A DNA stretch of 64,000 nucleotides from Caballeronia sp. dw_19 (GTDB lineage Bacteria; Pseudomonadota; Gammaproteobacteria; Burkholderiales; Burkholderiaceae). The stretch lies in NCBI RefSeq assembly GCF_018449515.1, contig NZ_JAAVUQ010000015.1:1-64000 (forward strand), read 5' to 3'. Below, one piece after another: positions 50,960 through 59,951 of this stretch. Below the pieces are notes generated by a model. The model saw only the letters and a list, made by a program, of their open reading frames with translations. It made no database searches and was not told the origin of the DNA. Position 1 is the first letter of the stretch; each line of letters starts with the position of its first letter. The position numbers and the translations under genes were made by a program.

Positions 50960-52255
50960 ATGGTCCAACGCGCGCCTCACGTCGAAACGGTCGACGCCGA
51001 AACGTTAGCAGACCCGTTTCCTTCCTCACAACGGCTTGACGCGTTTCTGGCGCAACTCAGGCTGAGCGGCTTCGATTTGACTCCTTGCCAGTTTGCAATG
51101 GCGCAGATTGTCCTGCTTGCCGCCGAGCACGACAATGTCGGCGTCGTCAGGCTCGGACAGCGGCTAGCACTGGTGCTCGCTGGCACGAGGCAGGATGACT
51201 TCATGCGCGTATATCGAATGTGGTTCGATCGCGACGAGCCAAATTCCGAGTTTACGTGCAAGGTCCGTTCACCAGCGAAGCGCGTGACCACGAATAACCG
51301 ATTGAGCCTTGCGCTCGTGCTGTTGACGCTGGCGTGCGTCGCGGCATGGCTGCTCGTTCAAAGAAAGACGCCGGACACGTCCCCGATTCCCCAGATGATC
51401 GAGTCCGTCCAAACGGTGCAAGCCACGTTTGCTCCGCTGCCAGCGAGCGCCCTCGTCGTCGCACAGGCGTCGGTGTCCTGGTCCGCGCAAAGGCCGATCC
51501 TGGCTTTCACACCCCTCGTGCCGTGCGTAATCTGGCTACTTCTACGTTTGCGGAACCGCGCGCTGTGGTTCAGTCACGCCGGCACCATACCTCTGGACGC
51601 AAACCAACGCGCCGTGCCCGTCGATGCCGCTAATCTCTACTCGGGACACGACATGGAAGCGGTAGCGCGAGCGCTCGCACGTCCCACCGCGGGGACAACC
51701 CTCACGCTCGACGTCATGGCGACGGCGGAAGCTACCGCGAACCAAGGTGGCCTCATAACGCCCGTCTGGAACACGGAGAACATCTCACCAGAATACATTT
51801 TTCTTGTAGAAAAGAAAAACGAGTTCGATCACCTCGCCGCGTTGGCCGACATCCTGATCGATCAACTGGAGGCGAGAGGCGTTCGAATGTCTCGCTATTA
51901 CTTCGTAGGTGATCCACGGGTCATCCACAGCGAGGATTCCTACGAAATGGAGATACGCCTCTCTACGATCGCTGCGCGTTCCCGCTATGTGACGTTTATG
52001 GTAGCCGCCACGCCAGATGAATTCATACACCCGCTGACGGGAAAACCCCTTCGACACGTCATCGATGTCTTCAGCATGTGGGAAACACGCATTTTCCTCG
52101 ACCTTTACCCAAAGGCCTTATGGACTGATCGGGAAAAAAGTCTTGTGCGCTCTGGCTTCTACGTGGCCAGCGCTTCGACGTCCGGGTTGATTGCGTTGAT
52201 TCATGCGGGGCCTAACGCAGCCAATACTCCCGCGTTTCTTGAAGCGCTCGGGTGA
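50960..52255 (+). CDS. vWA-like membrane protein of the MoxR-linked system
   Basis: A 431-residue protein. It has an N-terminal helical region, two membrane segments near residues 115-133 and 180-197 (LALVLLTLACVAAWLLV, LAFTPLVPCVIWLLL), then a Rossmann-like region with EYIFLVEKKNEFDHLAALADILIDQLEARGV and YYFVGDPRV. This matches the vWA-like domain of Burkholderia MoxR-associated proteins as I recall them. In those relatives the chain continues into a helical domain after a point like the FLEALG found here at the stop. AGGGAG precedes the ATG by 9 bases. Partner of the MoxR ATPase. Confidence 0.68.
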   Translation: MVQRAPHVETVDAETLADPFPSSQRLDAFLAQLRLSGFDLTPCQFAMAQIVLLAAEHDNVGVVRLGQRLALVLAGTRQDDFMRVYRMWFDRDEPNSEFTCKVRSPAKRVTTNNRLSLALVLLTLACVAAWLLVQRKTPDTSPIPQMIESVQTVQATFAPLPASALVVAQASVSWSAQRPILAFTPLVPCVIWLLLRLRNRALWFSHAGTIPLDANQRAVPVDAANLYSGHDMEAVARALARPTAGTTLTLDVMATAEATANQGGLITPVWNTENISPEYIFLVEKKNEFDHLAALADILIDQLEARGVRMSRYYFVGDPRVIHSEDSYEMEIRLSTIAARSRYVTFMVAATPDEFIHPLTGKPLRHVIDVFSMWETRIFLDLYPKALWTDREKSLVRSGFYVASASTSGLIALIHAGPNAANTPAFLEALG

Positions 52256-52479
52256 CTGGAAGCCGGTTACGCGCCGCGGACCGCATCAGTCCAATGCGCG
52301 TCAGCGCGATGGGGTGCCCATCCATTGATGTGCGCCGCGCAAGTTCCCGCCGCGGAATGGACCCTCCGTTTGCGCCCAAAGGCGACTCACGCTGGAATTC
52401 CTCAATGGCCCGGCCCTGCGGAATTCCGCGAGCAATGTCCATTTGGGCTTCTTTGTTGTGCCTAAGCTCGGTGCTGTTC
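52256..52479. other. Non-coding stretch after the conflict locus
   Basis: About 220 bases with no supported gene. The minus-strand frame through it is an unconserved tail of the relaxase relic. Confidence 0.35.
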
Positions 52480-52975
52480 GCTCGCGACGCTTGCCAGTTC
52501 GATTGTGAGCATCAGTGACTCGCTTTTGATCGACGCGAGAGCGTGCCATATCCTCACGAACAAGATCCAACGGCGCGTACTTCCGATTCTCGCGCGCAAT
52601 GGTGCCTGGGAGCTTGCTTCGATCGTTCGTGTAGACGCGTGCCTCAAGGCGCGCACGAGATATAGCGACGTGATAAACGTCCTTCGCCGTAGTTCGGCGG
52701 GTGGTCTGAGTCTCAATCAGAACGCGGTTTGACGTTAAACCCTGCGCGCTGTGAACAGTGGTCGTGCATGCAAGATCGACGTGGGCGGGTTCGTTCGCTG
52801 GCAACTCGATACACCGGCCATCTCCTTCCAATATGAGCTTGCCGGGATGCACTACGGCGACTTTGAAACGATTGCCGTTGGCGAGGTCCAGTCCGGCATC
52901 GTTGCGGGTAATAGAAAAGCTTGTCTCCGCGCGCCGTGACAACGTGTCGATCCCGAGGGAATGCGGGTCGTGCAC
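52480..52975 (-). pseudogene. Remnant of a MobF (TraI/TrwC-like) relaxase-helicase
   Basis: Residues matching NDAGLDLANGNRFKV, VDLACTTTVHSAQGLTSNRVLIE and TTAKDVYHVAISRARLEARVYT are the RecD-like helicase C-terminal motifs of MobF conjugative relaxases. A frameshift near 52905 separates an upstream matching piece, DRHVVTARGDKLFY, in another frame. The relaxase domain and the rest of the helicase are absent. This is a relic of conjugative DNA. Confidence 0.65.
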
Positions 52976-53175
52976 CCTTTGCAGATGTCAGCCATGCAGG
53001 ATTGGAAATCGGAAGGCGGGTTATCGGAGAGCAGACCGCCAATGTCCCGGAAGGAAAGCTTCCCCTAGCTGATGTTCGAACTCCATTTCGGCGTCCAGTC
53101 GGATTTGTTCCACAGGGAACCGCACTTTTTGTGCGAAGACAGGACACTGGAGCTTTATGAACAACGCGCAGACTC

Positions 53176-53481
53176 ATGGAACAAGGCGTGCGCGTTGAAT
53201 GTACGCTCAACGGCATGTGGTTCGATGGACGAGAGGAAGACCCGATTCAAAAAGCTATGCGGGACGCTGTGCTGGCGTTCATGGCCGCGCAGGGAGAAGT
53301 CGACTACACGAATCGGGCGGAGATGCAGCGGCCCGGTGTGGCAATTGCGAAGGCCGCAGGGAAGTACACGGGACGCGCGCGGTCTTACGATTATGCTGCG
53401 ATCAAAGCATGGCGCGCCGAGAACGGCGCTAGCATCCGGGCGACGGCAGGGCAGTTCGGAATTGGGACAGATGTCCGGTAA
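53176..53481 (+). pseudogene. Remnant of a serine recombinase (resolvase/invertase)
   Basis: A 101-codon frame with MWFDGREEDPIQKAMRDAVLAFMAAQGE, AEMQRPGVAIAKAAGKYTGR and a C-terminal helix-turn-helix ASIRATAGQFGIGT. These match the central and C-terminal parts of resolvases. The N-terminal catalytic domain with the serine is missing, and the last part of the DNA-binding domain is cut at about 53470, where it meets the 3' end of the abi gene. Confidence 0.65.
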
Positions 53482-54143
53482 GCGCCGACGCCATCCACGA
53501 TAGACGCAAGCCCCTGCAGTATCCGCTTCTGATCGTCCTGCAACGTAGGATCGACGTTGAGACCTAGATGCTGTTGCCCGCTCTTCCAGAGCGGGCCGAT
53601 CGTTTGCTTCGATGGTATTTCCAGTCCGTGCATCTCAATGTACGTCTTGCACAGTGCTTCAATGATGGCGCTCGCCGCAGTAATGGCGGCATGCGGATCG
53701 CGATCAACTTGAGAGATGGCTCGGTCGAACTCTGCTTCGATAGACGAGAAGTCACCAGCCTTGAAATAGTCCGCGAGTGACTTCGCCGCCGGACTCGCTC
53801 CTGCTAAGGTGATGAAACCATTCATCTGGTAAGTCAACTGGTTCTTGGCAAAGCTGGCTCTGATGCGCTCTTGTCCGGGGCCAATTTTCTGGTTCCAGTC
53901 ATTGGGTTCCAGATCCATGAACCTCTGAATAACTTGGCCAAGCACTTGCATAGGATCAACACAGACATCATCGTTGCAGCGCCTAAGCCAAAGGCTACAT
54001 TTCGTTTCGCAGTTTCCTTCGGGCACGTCACCCGGCGCTCCACTCTCCATGAAGAGTGAGTTCAGCGCGGAATGGCTGTAGTAGTACTCTGCAAGAACAG
54101 AAGAAACGGCGCCAATGACCGAGTTCAGAATCTTGCTGTTCAT
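53391..54143 (-). CDS. Abi_C-type abortive infection protein, 3' end chimeric
   Basis: A 250-residue protein. The C-terminal part (PHAAITAASAIIEALCKTYIEMHGLEIP, KRILQGLASIVDGVGAYRT) has the Abi_C pattern of phage-exclusion proteins such as AbiJ. Relatives continue after this point with a LGDAHG-like motif; here the frame enters the antisense of the resolvase relic and ends in unrelated residues. The last conserved motif is therefore lost. The ATG at 54143 has AGGA five bases upstream. It follows a DUF3732 remnant by 19 bases. It may be inactive. Confidence 0.6.
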   Translation of the reverse strand: MNSKILNSVIGAVSSVLAEYYYSHSALNSLFMESGAPGDVPEGNCETKCSLWLRRCNDDVCVDPMQVLGQVIQRFMDLEPNDWNQKIGPGQERIRASFAKNQLTYQMNGFITLAGASPAAKSLADYFKAGDFSSIEAEFDRAISQVDRDPHAAITAASAIIEALCKTYIEMHGLEIPSKQTIGPLWKSGQQHLGLNVDPTLQDDQKRILQGLASIVDGVGAYRTSVPIPNCPAVARMLAPFSARHALIAA

Positions 54144-54162
54144 GTTGTTCCTGTTCTTCTCG

Positions 54163-54351
54163 TCACGACAATGACTGTGGTAGCAGAGGCCAGTCTTCCG
54201 GCACGAGCGCTGGCGGCTTGGTCCAAGACTGCTCAACCAAAGTGTCCTGGAACCATTGATCTCGGAGGTTGGCGTGTTCGGTCACGATGAGTTGAAAGCC
54301 TGGGACATCCTTTTGCGTGAACTTTAGTAACAGCTCGAATAGCCGACGCAC
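54163..54351 (-). pseudogene. C-terminal remnant of a DUF3732 protein
   Basis: About 60 codons ending FQLIVTEHANLRDQWFQDTLVE and KPPALVPEDWPLL match the C-terminus of DUF3732 (predicted ATPase) proteins. The rest of the gene is missing. It directly precedes the Abi_C gene, so together they were probably one defence operon. Confidence 0.5.
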
Positions 54352-54366
54352 TGCCGTTGGCTATTC
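54337..54366. repeat. Inverted repeat at the DUF3732 breakpoint
   Basis: GAATAGCC at 54337-54344 and GGCTATTC at 54359-54366 are perfect inverted copies. They lie where recognisable DUF3732 sequence ends. Confidence 0.5.
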
Positions 54367-54577
54367 TGGTCGCGCAGGCAACAATTCTGTAAATCAATCT
54401 GCCTGTTTTGACAGTGCCGTTTGGTCGCATCGGATATCGTTGTCGAGAAAAGACGATGATCGACGGTCTGCCGTAAACACCTTGATTGCTCCGCAGACCT
54501 GACGACCTGAAGCACCCACGAACCTTCAGATCACGGGACAGCGGGCTATGATCGTAGCCGTCTCCATGCACTATGAA
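54367..54577. other. Unassigned stretch before the RcnB-like gene
   Basis: About 210 bases, AT-richer than average. A minus-strand frame through it has no motifs I recognise. It probably marks the right edge of the accessory region. Confidence 0.35.
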
Positions 54578-54967
54578 TCAGCGGTGTGGGGCGAGGATGA
54601 TGTTAGCGATAACGCCCGTCGCGATTGCGACCAGTACATAACCGCCGTTCAGGCTGACCCATTGATAGCCTCCCGGCGGTGGTTGCAACCCTTCATCCCG
54701 CCAGTTATCGACCACGTAGCGCCGGTCTCGATAGTCTCCTGGCAGGCGGTCACCGCGATGCCAGTCGCGATGTGGAACCGGCTGGTCATGACCCTGCGCG
54801 CCAGCGTCCGGTCCGCGCTGCACGTGACGCTCCGGTTGGCCGTTGGGACTGCCATGGTTCTCCGGTCCGTCTGGACCTTCCTGTGCAACGCCCGGGACTG
54901 TCTTAAGCGTCAGCAGCGAAACCAGCAGCGTTATGACAGCGGGCTTATTCGCGAATATTGTGGACAT
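54578..54967 (-). CDS. RcnB-like periplasmic protein
   Basis: A 129-residue protein with a signal sequence (residues 1-29, ending GVAQE), a His/Asp/Arg-rich low-complexity section, then the RcnB pattern GDRLPGDYRDRRYVVDNWRDEGLQPPPGGYQWV and a C-terminal hydrophobic segment GGYVLVAIATGVIANIIL. RcnB proteins are periplasmic and linked to nickel and cobalt homeostasis in E. coli, though most family members are uncharacterised. It stands alone; the region upstream (to 55305) contains its promoter. Confidence 0.8.
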   Translation of the reverse strand: MSTIFANKPAVITLLVSLLTLKTVPGVAQEGPDGPENHGSPNGQPERHVQRGPDAGAQGHDQPVPHRDWHRGDRLPGDYRDRRYVVDNWRDEGLQPPPGGYQWVSLNGGYVLVAIATGVIANIILAPHR

Positions 54968-55305
54968 TTAACGGCTCCAGAAGGACAAAATCACATTGAA
55001 CAGCATCCTGTCGAGCGAAGGGCTTACAGCAGCTTACATACGCTAATAATTTCGATGGTTTCCACAGCCTCGCGAATGCCGAACTGGCTGGAATCTCCCG
55101 ATGGCCGGGCCTTACTGCTGCAAGAACTAGTGGCGATCGGACGCATGCGTTGCACTATTTGCACATCTGTAACACTGCAGAACGATAGTGATGCTTCACA
55201 TCCGCCCATGTCGTCCTATCCGCAGCCATCGTGTTCTAACGGAACTTCCGCAGCGTCAAGTTGATGGCGCTCAAGCGCTGGAAGAACGCATCAAGGCTTA
55301 GGACG
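54968..55305. other. Intergenic region upstream of RcnB-like gene
   Basis: About 340 bases between the end of the efflux operon and the RcnB-like start. No gene is supported. It should contain the RcnB promoter. Confidence 0.4.
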
Positions 55306-56745
55306 TTACTCGCCTCCTTGCTCCACACCACCTCCCAGTGCTTTGTACAGCGTAACGAGGCTGGTCTGCTGCGACAGGCTATCGGAAGCCAACTGCTGCT
55401 GCGCGGTATAGAGCGTGCGTTGCGCATCGAGAAACGTCAGGAAGCTGTCCGTGCCAGCCTTGTACCGGGCCTGCGCAAGCGTGTAATAGCTCTGCGCGGA
55501 AGTCACATAATCACGGTCCGCGATCACCTGATCGATGTACGTTGCATGCGCCGTCAACGCATTCGATACTTCCTTGAACGCGGTCTGGATCGTGCTTTCG
55601 TAGTCGGCAATCTCGATGTTCTTTTCGATCTTCGCAACGTCCAGTGACGCCTTGTTGCTGCCGTAGTCGAAGATCGGCAGGGACACGGTCGGCGCGAACG
55701 CCCACGCACCCGTTCCTGCCTTGAAGAGACCTGACAGCGTTGAACTCGACGTCCCCGCCGTCGCGGTCAGTTCGATCTTCGGGAAAAACGCCGCACGCGC
55801 TACGCCAACGTTCGCGTTGGCCGCCTTCAAGGCATGCTCGGCTTCCACGATATCCGGGCGGCGCGTGAGCAAGGTCGAAGGCAGGCCTGCGCCGATATCG
55901 GCGAACATCGACGTGTTGGAGGCCTGGTCGAACGCGGGCGGCAGGTTGTCCGGAATCGGTGCACCGAGCACCGCGACCAGGTTGTTGCGGTCCTGAGCCA
56001 CAGCCCGTCTATATGACGCCAGGCTCGCCTGCGCGCTGGCGAGCGTGTTCTGCGCCTGCCGCACATCGAGCAGCGAGGAATTGCCCAGTTCCTGTATGCG
56101 CTTCGTGACGTCGTAGGTGGTCTGGTCGGCGGCAACCGTGTCCTGCGTGATCTTTAGCAAACGCTCGTCCGAGAGCAAGGTCAGGTAGTCCGTCGCCACT
56201 GTTGCGATCAGGCTGATCCGTGTGCTTTGACGCGATGCCTCGGTCGAGAGATAGTTCTCCAGCGCTTGCCGTTTGAGACTGCGCAGACGTCCGAAGAAGT
56301 CGATCTCCCACGAAGTGGTGCCAATGTTGAGATCGTTCGATACGCTGGTTGTGCCTAACGTGCGTTCGCGTGTCACGCTGCCGCTCGCGGATATCGATGG
56401 TGCAAGCGCCGCACGCGTAATGCGATATTGCGCCTCGTATTCCGCCACGTTCAACGCCGCGACGCGCAGATCACGGTTGTTGTCGAGAGCGATCTGGATC
56501 AGCCGTTGCAGACGCGGATCGCGAAAGAAGGTGCGCCATTGGGTATCGACGGCTAGCGTCTTTGACGTATCCGCGGCGGTCTTCTGCACGGCTGTCGTGC
56601 TTTCGTAACTGTCGCCTTGCGGATAGGCTGCCGCTACCGGCGCGGCAGGCCGCTCGTAGTGCGGATCGAGTGTGCAGCCGGTGAGTGTTGCGATACTCGC
56701 AAGCGCCAGCGACAGCAGGCGAACACCCAGTTTGAGTCTCATCAT
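55306..56745 (-). CDS. OprM/NodT-type outer membrane efflux lipoprotein
   Basis: A 479-residue outer membrane factor. The lipobox LTGC puts the lipidated cysteine at residue 24. Two OEP repeats follow, with DPRLQRLIQIALDNNRDLRVAAL, FGRLRSLKRQALENY and ARAAFFPKIELTATAGTSSS, and the C-terminal TFLDAQRTLYTAQQQLA. It forms the trimeric exit duct of a tripartite pump. The start overlaps the RND stop by 4 bases. It is the last gene of MFP-RND-OMF. Confidence 0.94.
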   Translation of the reverse strand: MMRLKLGVRLLSLALASIATLTGCTLDPHYERPAAPVAAAYPQGDSYESTTAVQKTAADTSKTLAVDTQWRTFFRDPRLQRLIQIALDNNRDLRVAALNVAEYEAQYRITRAALAPSISASGSVTRERTLGTTSVSNDLNIGTTSWEIDFFGRLRSLKRQALENYLSTEASRQSTRISLIATVATDYLTLLSDERLLKITQDTVAADQTTYDVTKRIQELGNSSLLDVRQAQNTLASAQASLASYRRAVAQDRNNLVAVLGAPIPDNLPPAFDQASNTSMFADIGAGLPSTLLTRRPDIVEAEHALKAANANVGVARAAFFPKIELTATAGTSSSTLSGLFKAGTGAWAFAPTVSLPIFDYGSNKASLDVAKIEKNIEIADYESTIQTAFKEVSNALTAHATYIDQVIADRDYVTSAQSYYTLAQARYKAGTDSFLTFLDAQRTLYTAQQQLASDSLSQQTSLVTLYKALGGGVEQGGE

Positions 56746-59700
56746 TGTTCACCTTCGCTATGCGTGGTGTGGCCGTGCTCGCCAAACAAACGCCGCACGA
56801 CGACGAAGAACACCGGAACGAAAAAGATCGCGAGCACAGTGGCGGCGATCATGCCGCCCATCACTCCCGTGCCAATCGCGTGACGGCTCGCCGATCCCGC
56901 GCCCGTGCTGATCACAAGCGGCAGCACGCCGAATACGAACGCGAGCGAAGTCATCAGGATCGGCCGCAAGCGCAGGCGCGCCGCTTCAAGCGTGGCGTCG
57001 ATCAGGCTGCGGCCTTGCGCTTGCAAGTCCTTCGCGAATTCGACAATCAGGATCGCGTTCTTGGTCGACAGACCGATGGTTGCTAGCAGACCGACCTTGA
57101 AGTAGATGTCGTCGGGAAGCCCGCGAAGATGCGCGCCAAGCACGGCTCCCAGCACGCCGAGCGGCACCACCAGAATCACCGCGATAGGAATGGACCAGCT
57201 CTCGTAAAGACCCGCGAGACACAGGAACACCACGATCAGCGAGATTGCATACAGATAGATCGCTTGCGAGCCGGCGAGGCGCTCCTGATAGGACTGCCCG
57301 GTCCAGTCGATGCCAAAGCCGGCGGGCAGTTTTTTCACGAGCGCTTCGACTGCATCCATCGCCTGGCCCGTGCTTGCGTTAGCGCCGGTCTGTGCGGTGA
57401 TTTCCATCGCGAGCGTGCGGTTGAAGCGCTCAATCTGCGGCGGCCCAAAAGTCCACTTGCCGGTGGCGAATGCCGAGAAAGGCACCATCTGACCGTCGTA
57501 ATTCGTGGTGCTCGTCGTCGTGCTGCTGGTGCTGCTTGATGTACTCGATGTACTTGATGTACTTGATGTGCTCGCCTTCACGTACCAGCGTCCGATGTCC
57601 GACGGCATCATCCGATAGGGCGCATCGGCTTGCACATACACCTTCTGAATGCGGCCCGTATCGACGTAATTGTTCACGTAGGTCGAGCCGAACGCCGTCC
57701 CCAGCGTGTCGTTCACATCGGCGACGGAAAGCCCGAGCGCGCTGGCCTTCTCACGATCGATATCGACGTGGAACTGCGGGGTATCGTCGAGACCGCCAGG
57801 ACGCATGCCCGAGAGCATGCTGCTGTTCGCGGCCAGCGCCATCAACTCGCGGCGTGCGGCCATCAGCTTGTCGTGGCCTTGTCCCGCGCGATCTTCGAGT
57901 TCGAAATCGATCCCGCTTTGCGTACCGAGTTCCTGGATCGCCGGCGGATTGAGCGCGAAGATCTGCGCGTCGCGGGCGGCAGTTGCGAAATACATGTTGG
58001 CGTGCAGGATGATCGACGACGCCTGTCCGTCCTTGCCACGGCGCGTGCTCCAGTCCTTGAGCTTGACGAACGCGAGCGCATTGTTCTGGCCCGAGCCATT
58101 GAAGCTGAATCCCGTGAGCGTGATGATCTTGTCCACCTGCGGCAAGCCGAGATAATAGGCCTCGACCTGCTTCACGGTCCCGAGTGTTTTCGCGGAAGGC
58201 GTGCCGACCGGCGTCGAGATTGACGTAATGATGATTCCCTGGTCCTCTTCGGGAAGATAAGACGATGGCAGTTTCGTGAATAGCAGCACAACCACGCCCG
58301 CGATCAGCGCATAGATCACGAGATAACGCATGGGCTTGCCGACCACGCGCGATACGCCCGTAGAGTAGCGGTCAGTGCCGCGTGCAAGCACGCGGTTGAA
58401 CCAGCCGAGGACGCCGCGTTTCTCGTGATGCTCCACGTCCGAGCGCTTGAGCAGTGTCGCGCATAACGCGGGCGTGAGCGTGAGCGCGAGGAACACGGAG
58501 AGCAGCATGGCTGCCACGATAGTGATCGAGAACTGCCGGTAGATCGCGCCGGTGGAACCGGAGAAGAAGGCCATCGGAATGAACACGGCGATCAGCACGG
58601 TCGTGATGCCGACAAGCGCGCCGGTGATCTGCTTCATCGCTTTACGCGTCGCCTCCAGCGGTGACAGTTTTTCCTCCGCGATCAAGCGCTCGACGTTCTC
58701 CACGACCACGATTGCGTCGTCCACTAGTAAGCCGATGGCAAGCACGAGCCCGAACATGGAAAGCACGTTGATGGAGAAGCCTACCGCCGACATTACCGCG
58801 AACGTACCGAGCAGCGCTACCGGCACCACGATGGTCGGGATCAGCGTTGCGCGCAGGTTCTGGAGGAACACATACATCACGACGAACACCAGCATCACCG
58901 CTTCGATCAGCGTCTTCACCACCTCTTCAATCGAGATACGCACGAACGGCGTGGTGTCGTACGGATAGTCAACCACCACGCTGCGAGGCAACTGCGGGGT
59001 CAACTGGTCGAGCTTCGCACGCACCGCTTTCGCGACACTCATTGCGTTCGCGCCGCTTGCGAGCTTGACCGCGAGCGACGCGGCCGGCTTGCCGTTCAGC
59101 CGCGAGTCCGTGCTGTAGTCGTCGCCGCCTACTTCCACGCGCGCCACATCGCTTAGCAGCACCTTCGAGCCGTCGGTGTTCACCCGCAGCAGGATCGAGC
59201 CGAACTCAGCGGGTGTGGTGAGCAGACTCGACGCGGAGATGGTGGCGTTGATGGCTTGTGTCTTCGTCGAGGGTGAACCCCCGATCTGGCCGACCGATAA
59301 CTGCACGTTCTGGTTGGTGATTGCAGTGGTGACATCGCTTGCGGTCAGACCCACCGCCTGCAGCTTGACCGGGTCGAGCCACACGCGCATGGCGTGCTGC
59401 GCGCCGAACAGCGTCACGTCACCCACACCGTCGATCTGCGTAAGCGGGTCTTCGATCTGCGTGGCGATCACGTTGCCGAGATCGATGGAATTCATGCTGC
59501 CGTCCGAGGACGAAAGCGACACGATCATCAGGAACGCGTTGGCCGCCTTGGCGACCTGCACGCCCTGGTTCTGCACTGTCTGCGGCAATGACGAGCTGGC
59601 CTGCTCCACCTTGTTCTGCACCTGCACCTGTGCGATGTCAGCGTTGGTGCCCTGCTGGAAGGTCAGCGTGATGGTCGCTGTTCCCGCGTTACTGCTGGTG

Positions 59701-59939
59701 GAGGACATGTACAGCAGGTTGTCGATGCCGCTCAGTTTCTGTTCGATCACCTGCGTGACCGTGGTCGCCACGGTTTCGGCGGAAGCGCCGGGATAGGTCG
59801 CCGTGATCTGCACGGACACCGGCGCGACGCTCGGATATTGCTCGACCGGTAGTGTGCGGATGGACGCCGCACCGACCATCATGATGACGATGGCGATGAC
59901 CCACGCGAGAATCGGTCGGTTGATGAAAAAGCCTGCCAT
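56742..59939 (-). CDS. RND multidrug efflux transporter (HAE1, AcrB/MexB type)
   Basis: A 1065-residue inner membrane pump. The start MAGFFINRPILAWVIAIVIMMVG, GIDNLLYMSSTSS, QNLRATLIPTIVVPVALLGTFA, the proton-relay Asp pair in LLVDDAIVVVEN and the second-half STKNAILIVEFAKD are all standard. AcrB-type pumps take drugs from membrane and periplasm using proton force. An insertion of about 25 Ser/Thr residues (near residues 786-813) sits before the conserved GQMVPFSAFATGKW, where relatives have only a short loop. It lies 12 bases after the membrane fusion protein gene and overlaps the outer membrane factor by 4. Confidence 0.95.
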   Translation of the reverse strand: MAGFFINRPILAWVIAIVIMMVGAASIRTLPVEQYPSVAPVSVQITATYPGASAETVATTVTQVIEQKLSGIDNLLYMSSTSSNAGTATITLTFQQGTNADIAQVQVQNKVEQASSSLPQTVQNQGVQVAKAANAFLMIVSLSSSDGSMNSIDLGNVIATQIEDPLTQIDGVGDVTLFGAQHAMRVWLDPVKLQAVGLTASDVTTAITNQNVQLSVGQIGGSPSTKTQAINATISASSLLTTPAEFGSILLRVNTDGSKVLLSDVARVEVGGDDYSTDSRLNGKPAASLAVKLASGANAMSVAKAVRAKLDQLTPQLPRSVVVDYPYDTTPFVRISIEEVVKTLIEAVMLVFVVMYVFLQNLRATLIPTIVVPVALLGTFAVMSAVGFSINVLSMFGLVLAIGLLVDDAIVVVENVERLIAEEKLSPLEATRKAMKQITGALVGITTVLIAVFIPMAFFSGSTGAIYRQFSITIVAAMLLSVFLALTLTPALCATLLKRSDVEHHEKRGVLGWFNRVLARGTDRYSTGVSRVVGKPMRYLVIYALIAGVVVLLFTKLPSSYLPEEDQGIIITSISTPVGTPSAKTLGTVKQVEAYYLGLPQVDKIITLTGFSFNGSGQNNALAFVKLKDWSTRRGKDGQASSIILHANMYFATAARDAQIFALNPPAIQELGTQSGIDFELEDRAGQGHDKLMAARRELMALAANSSMLSGMRPGGLDDTPQFHVDIDREKASALGLSVADVNDTLGTAFGSTYVNNYVDTGRIQKVYVQADAPYRMMPSDIGRWYVKASTSSTSSTSSTSSSTSSTTTSTTNYDGQMVPFSAFATGKWTFGPPQIERFNRTLAMEITAQTGANASTGQAMDAVEALVKKLPAGFGIDWTGQSYQERLAGSQAIYLYAISLIVVFLCLAGLYESWSIPIAVILVVPLGVLGAVLGAHLRGLPDDIYFKVGLLATIGLSTKNAILIVEFAKDLQAQGRSLIDATLEAARLRLRPILMTSLAFVFGVLPLVISTGAGSASRHAIGTGVMGGMIAATVLAIFFVPVFFVVVRRLFGEHGHTTHSEGEQ
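57500..57582. repeat. Ser/Thr-coding tandem repeat within the RND pump
   Basis: On the coding strand, imperfect 9-base units (GATGTACTT-type on the plus strand, three or more copies near 57538-57570) grade into GTCGTC-like trinucleotides. They encode STSSTSSTSS-like sequence. Confidence 0.8.
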
Positions 59940-59951
59940 GAGGTTCTCGCT

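Noticed and set aside
57538..57570. Short regular repeats as a possible CRISPR or minisatellite element
   Set aside because: Repeats are 9 bases, in frame inside the RND gene, and have no spacers.
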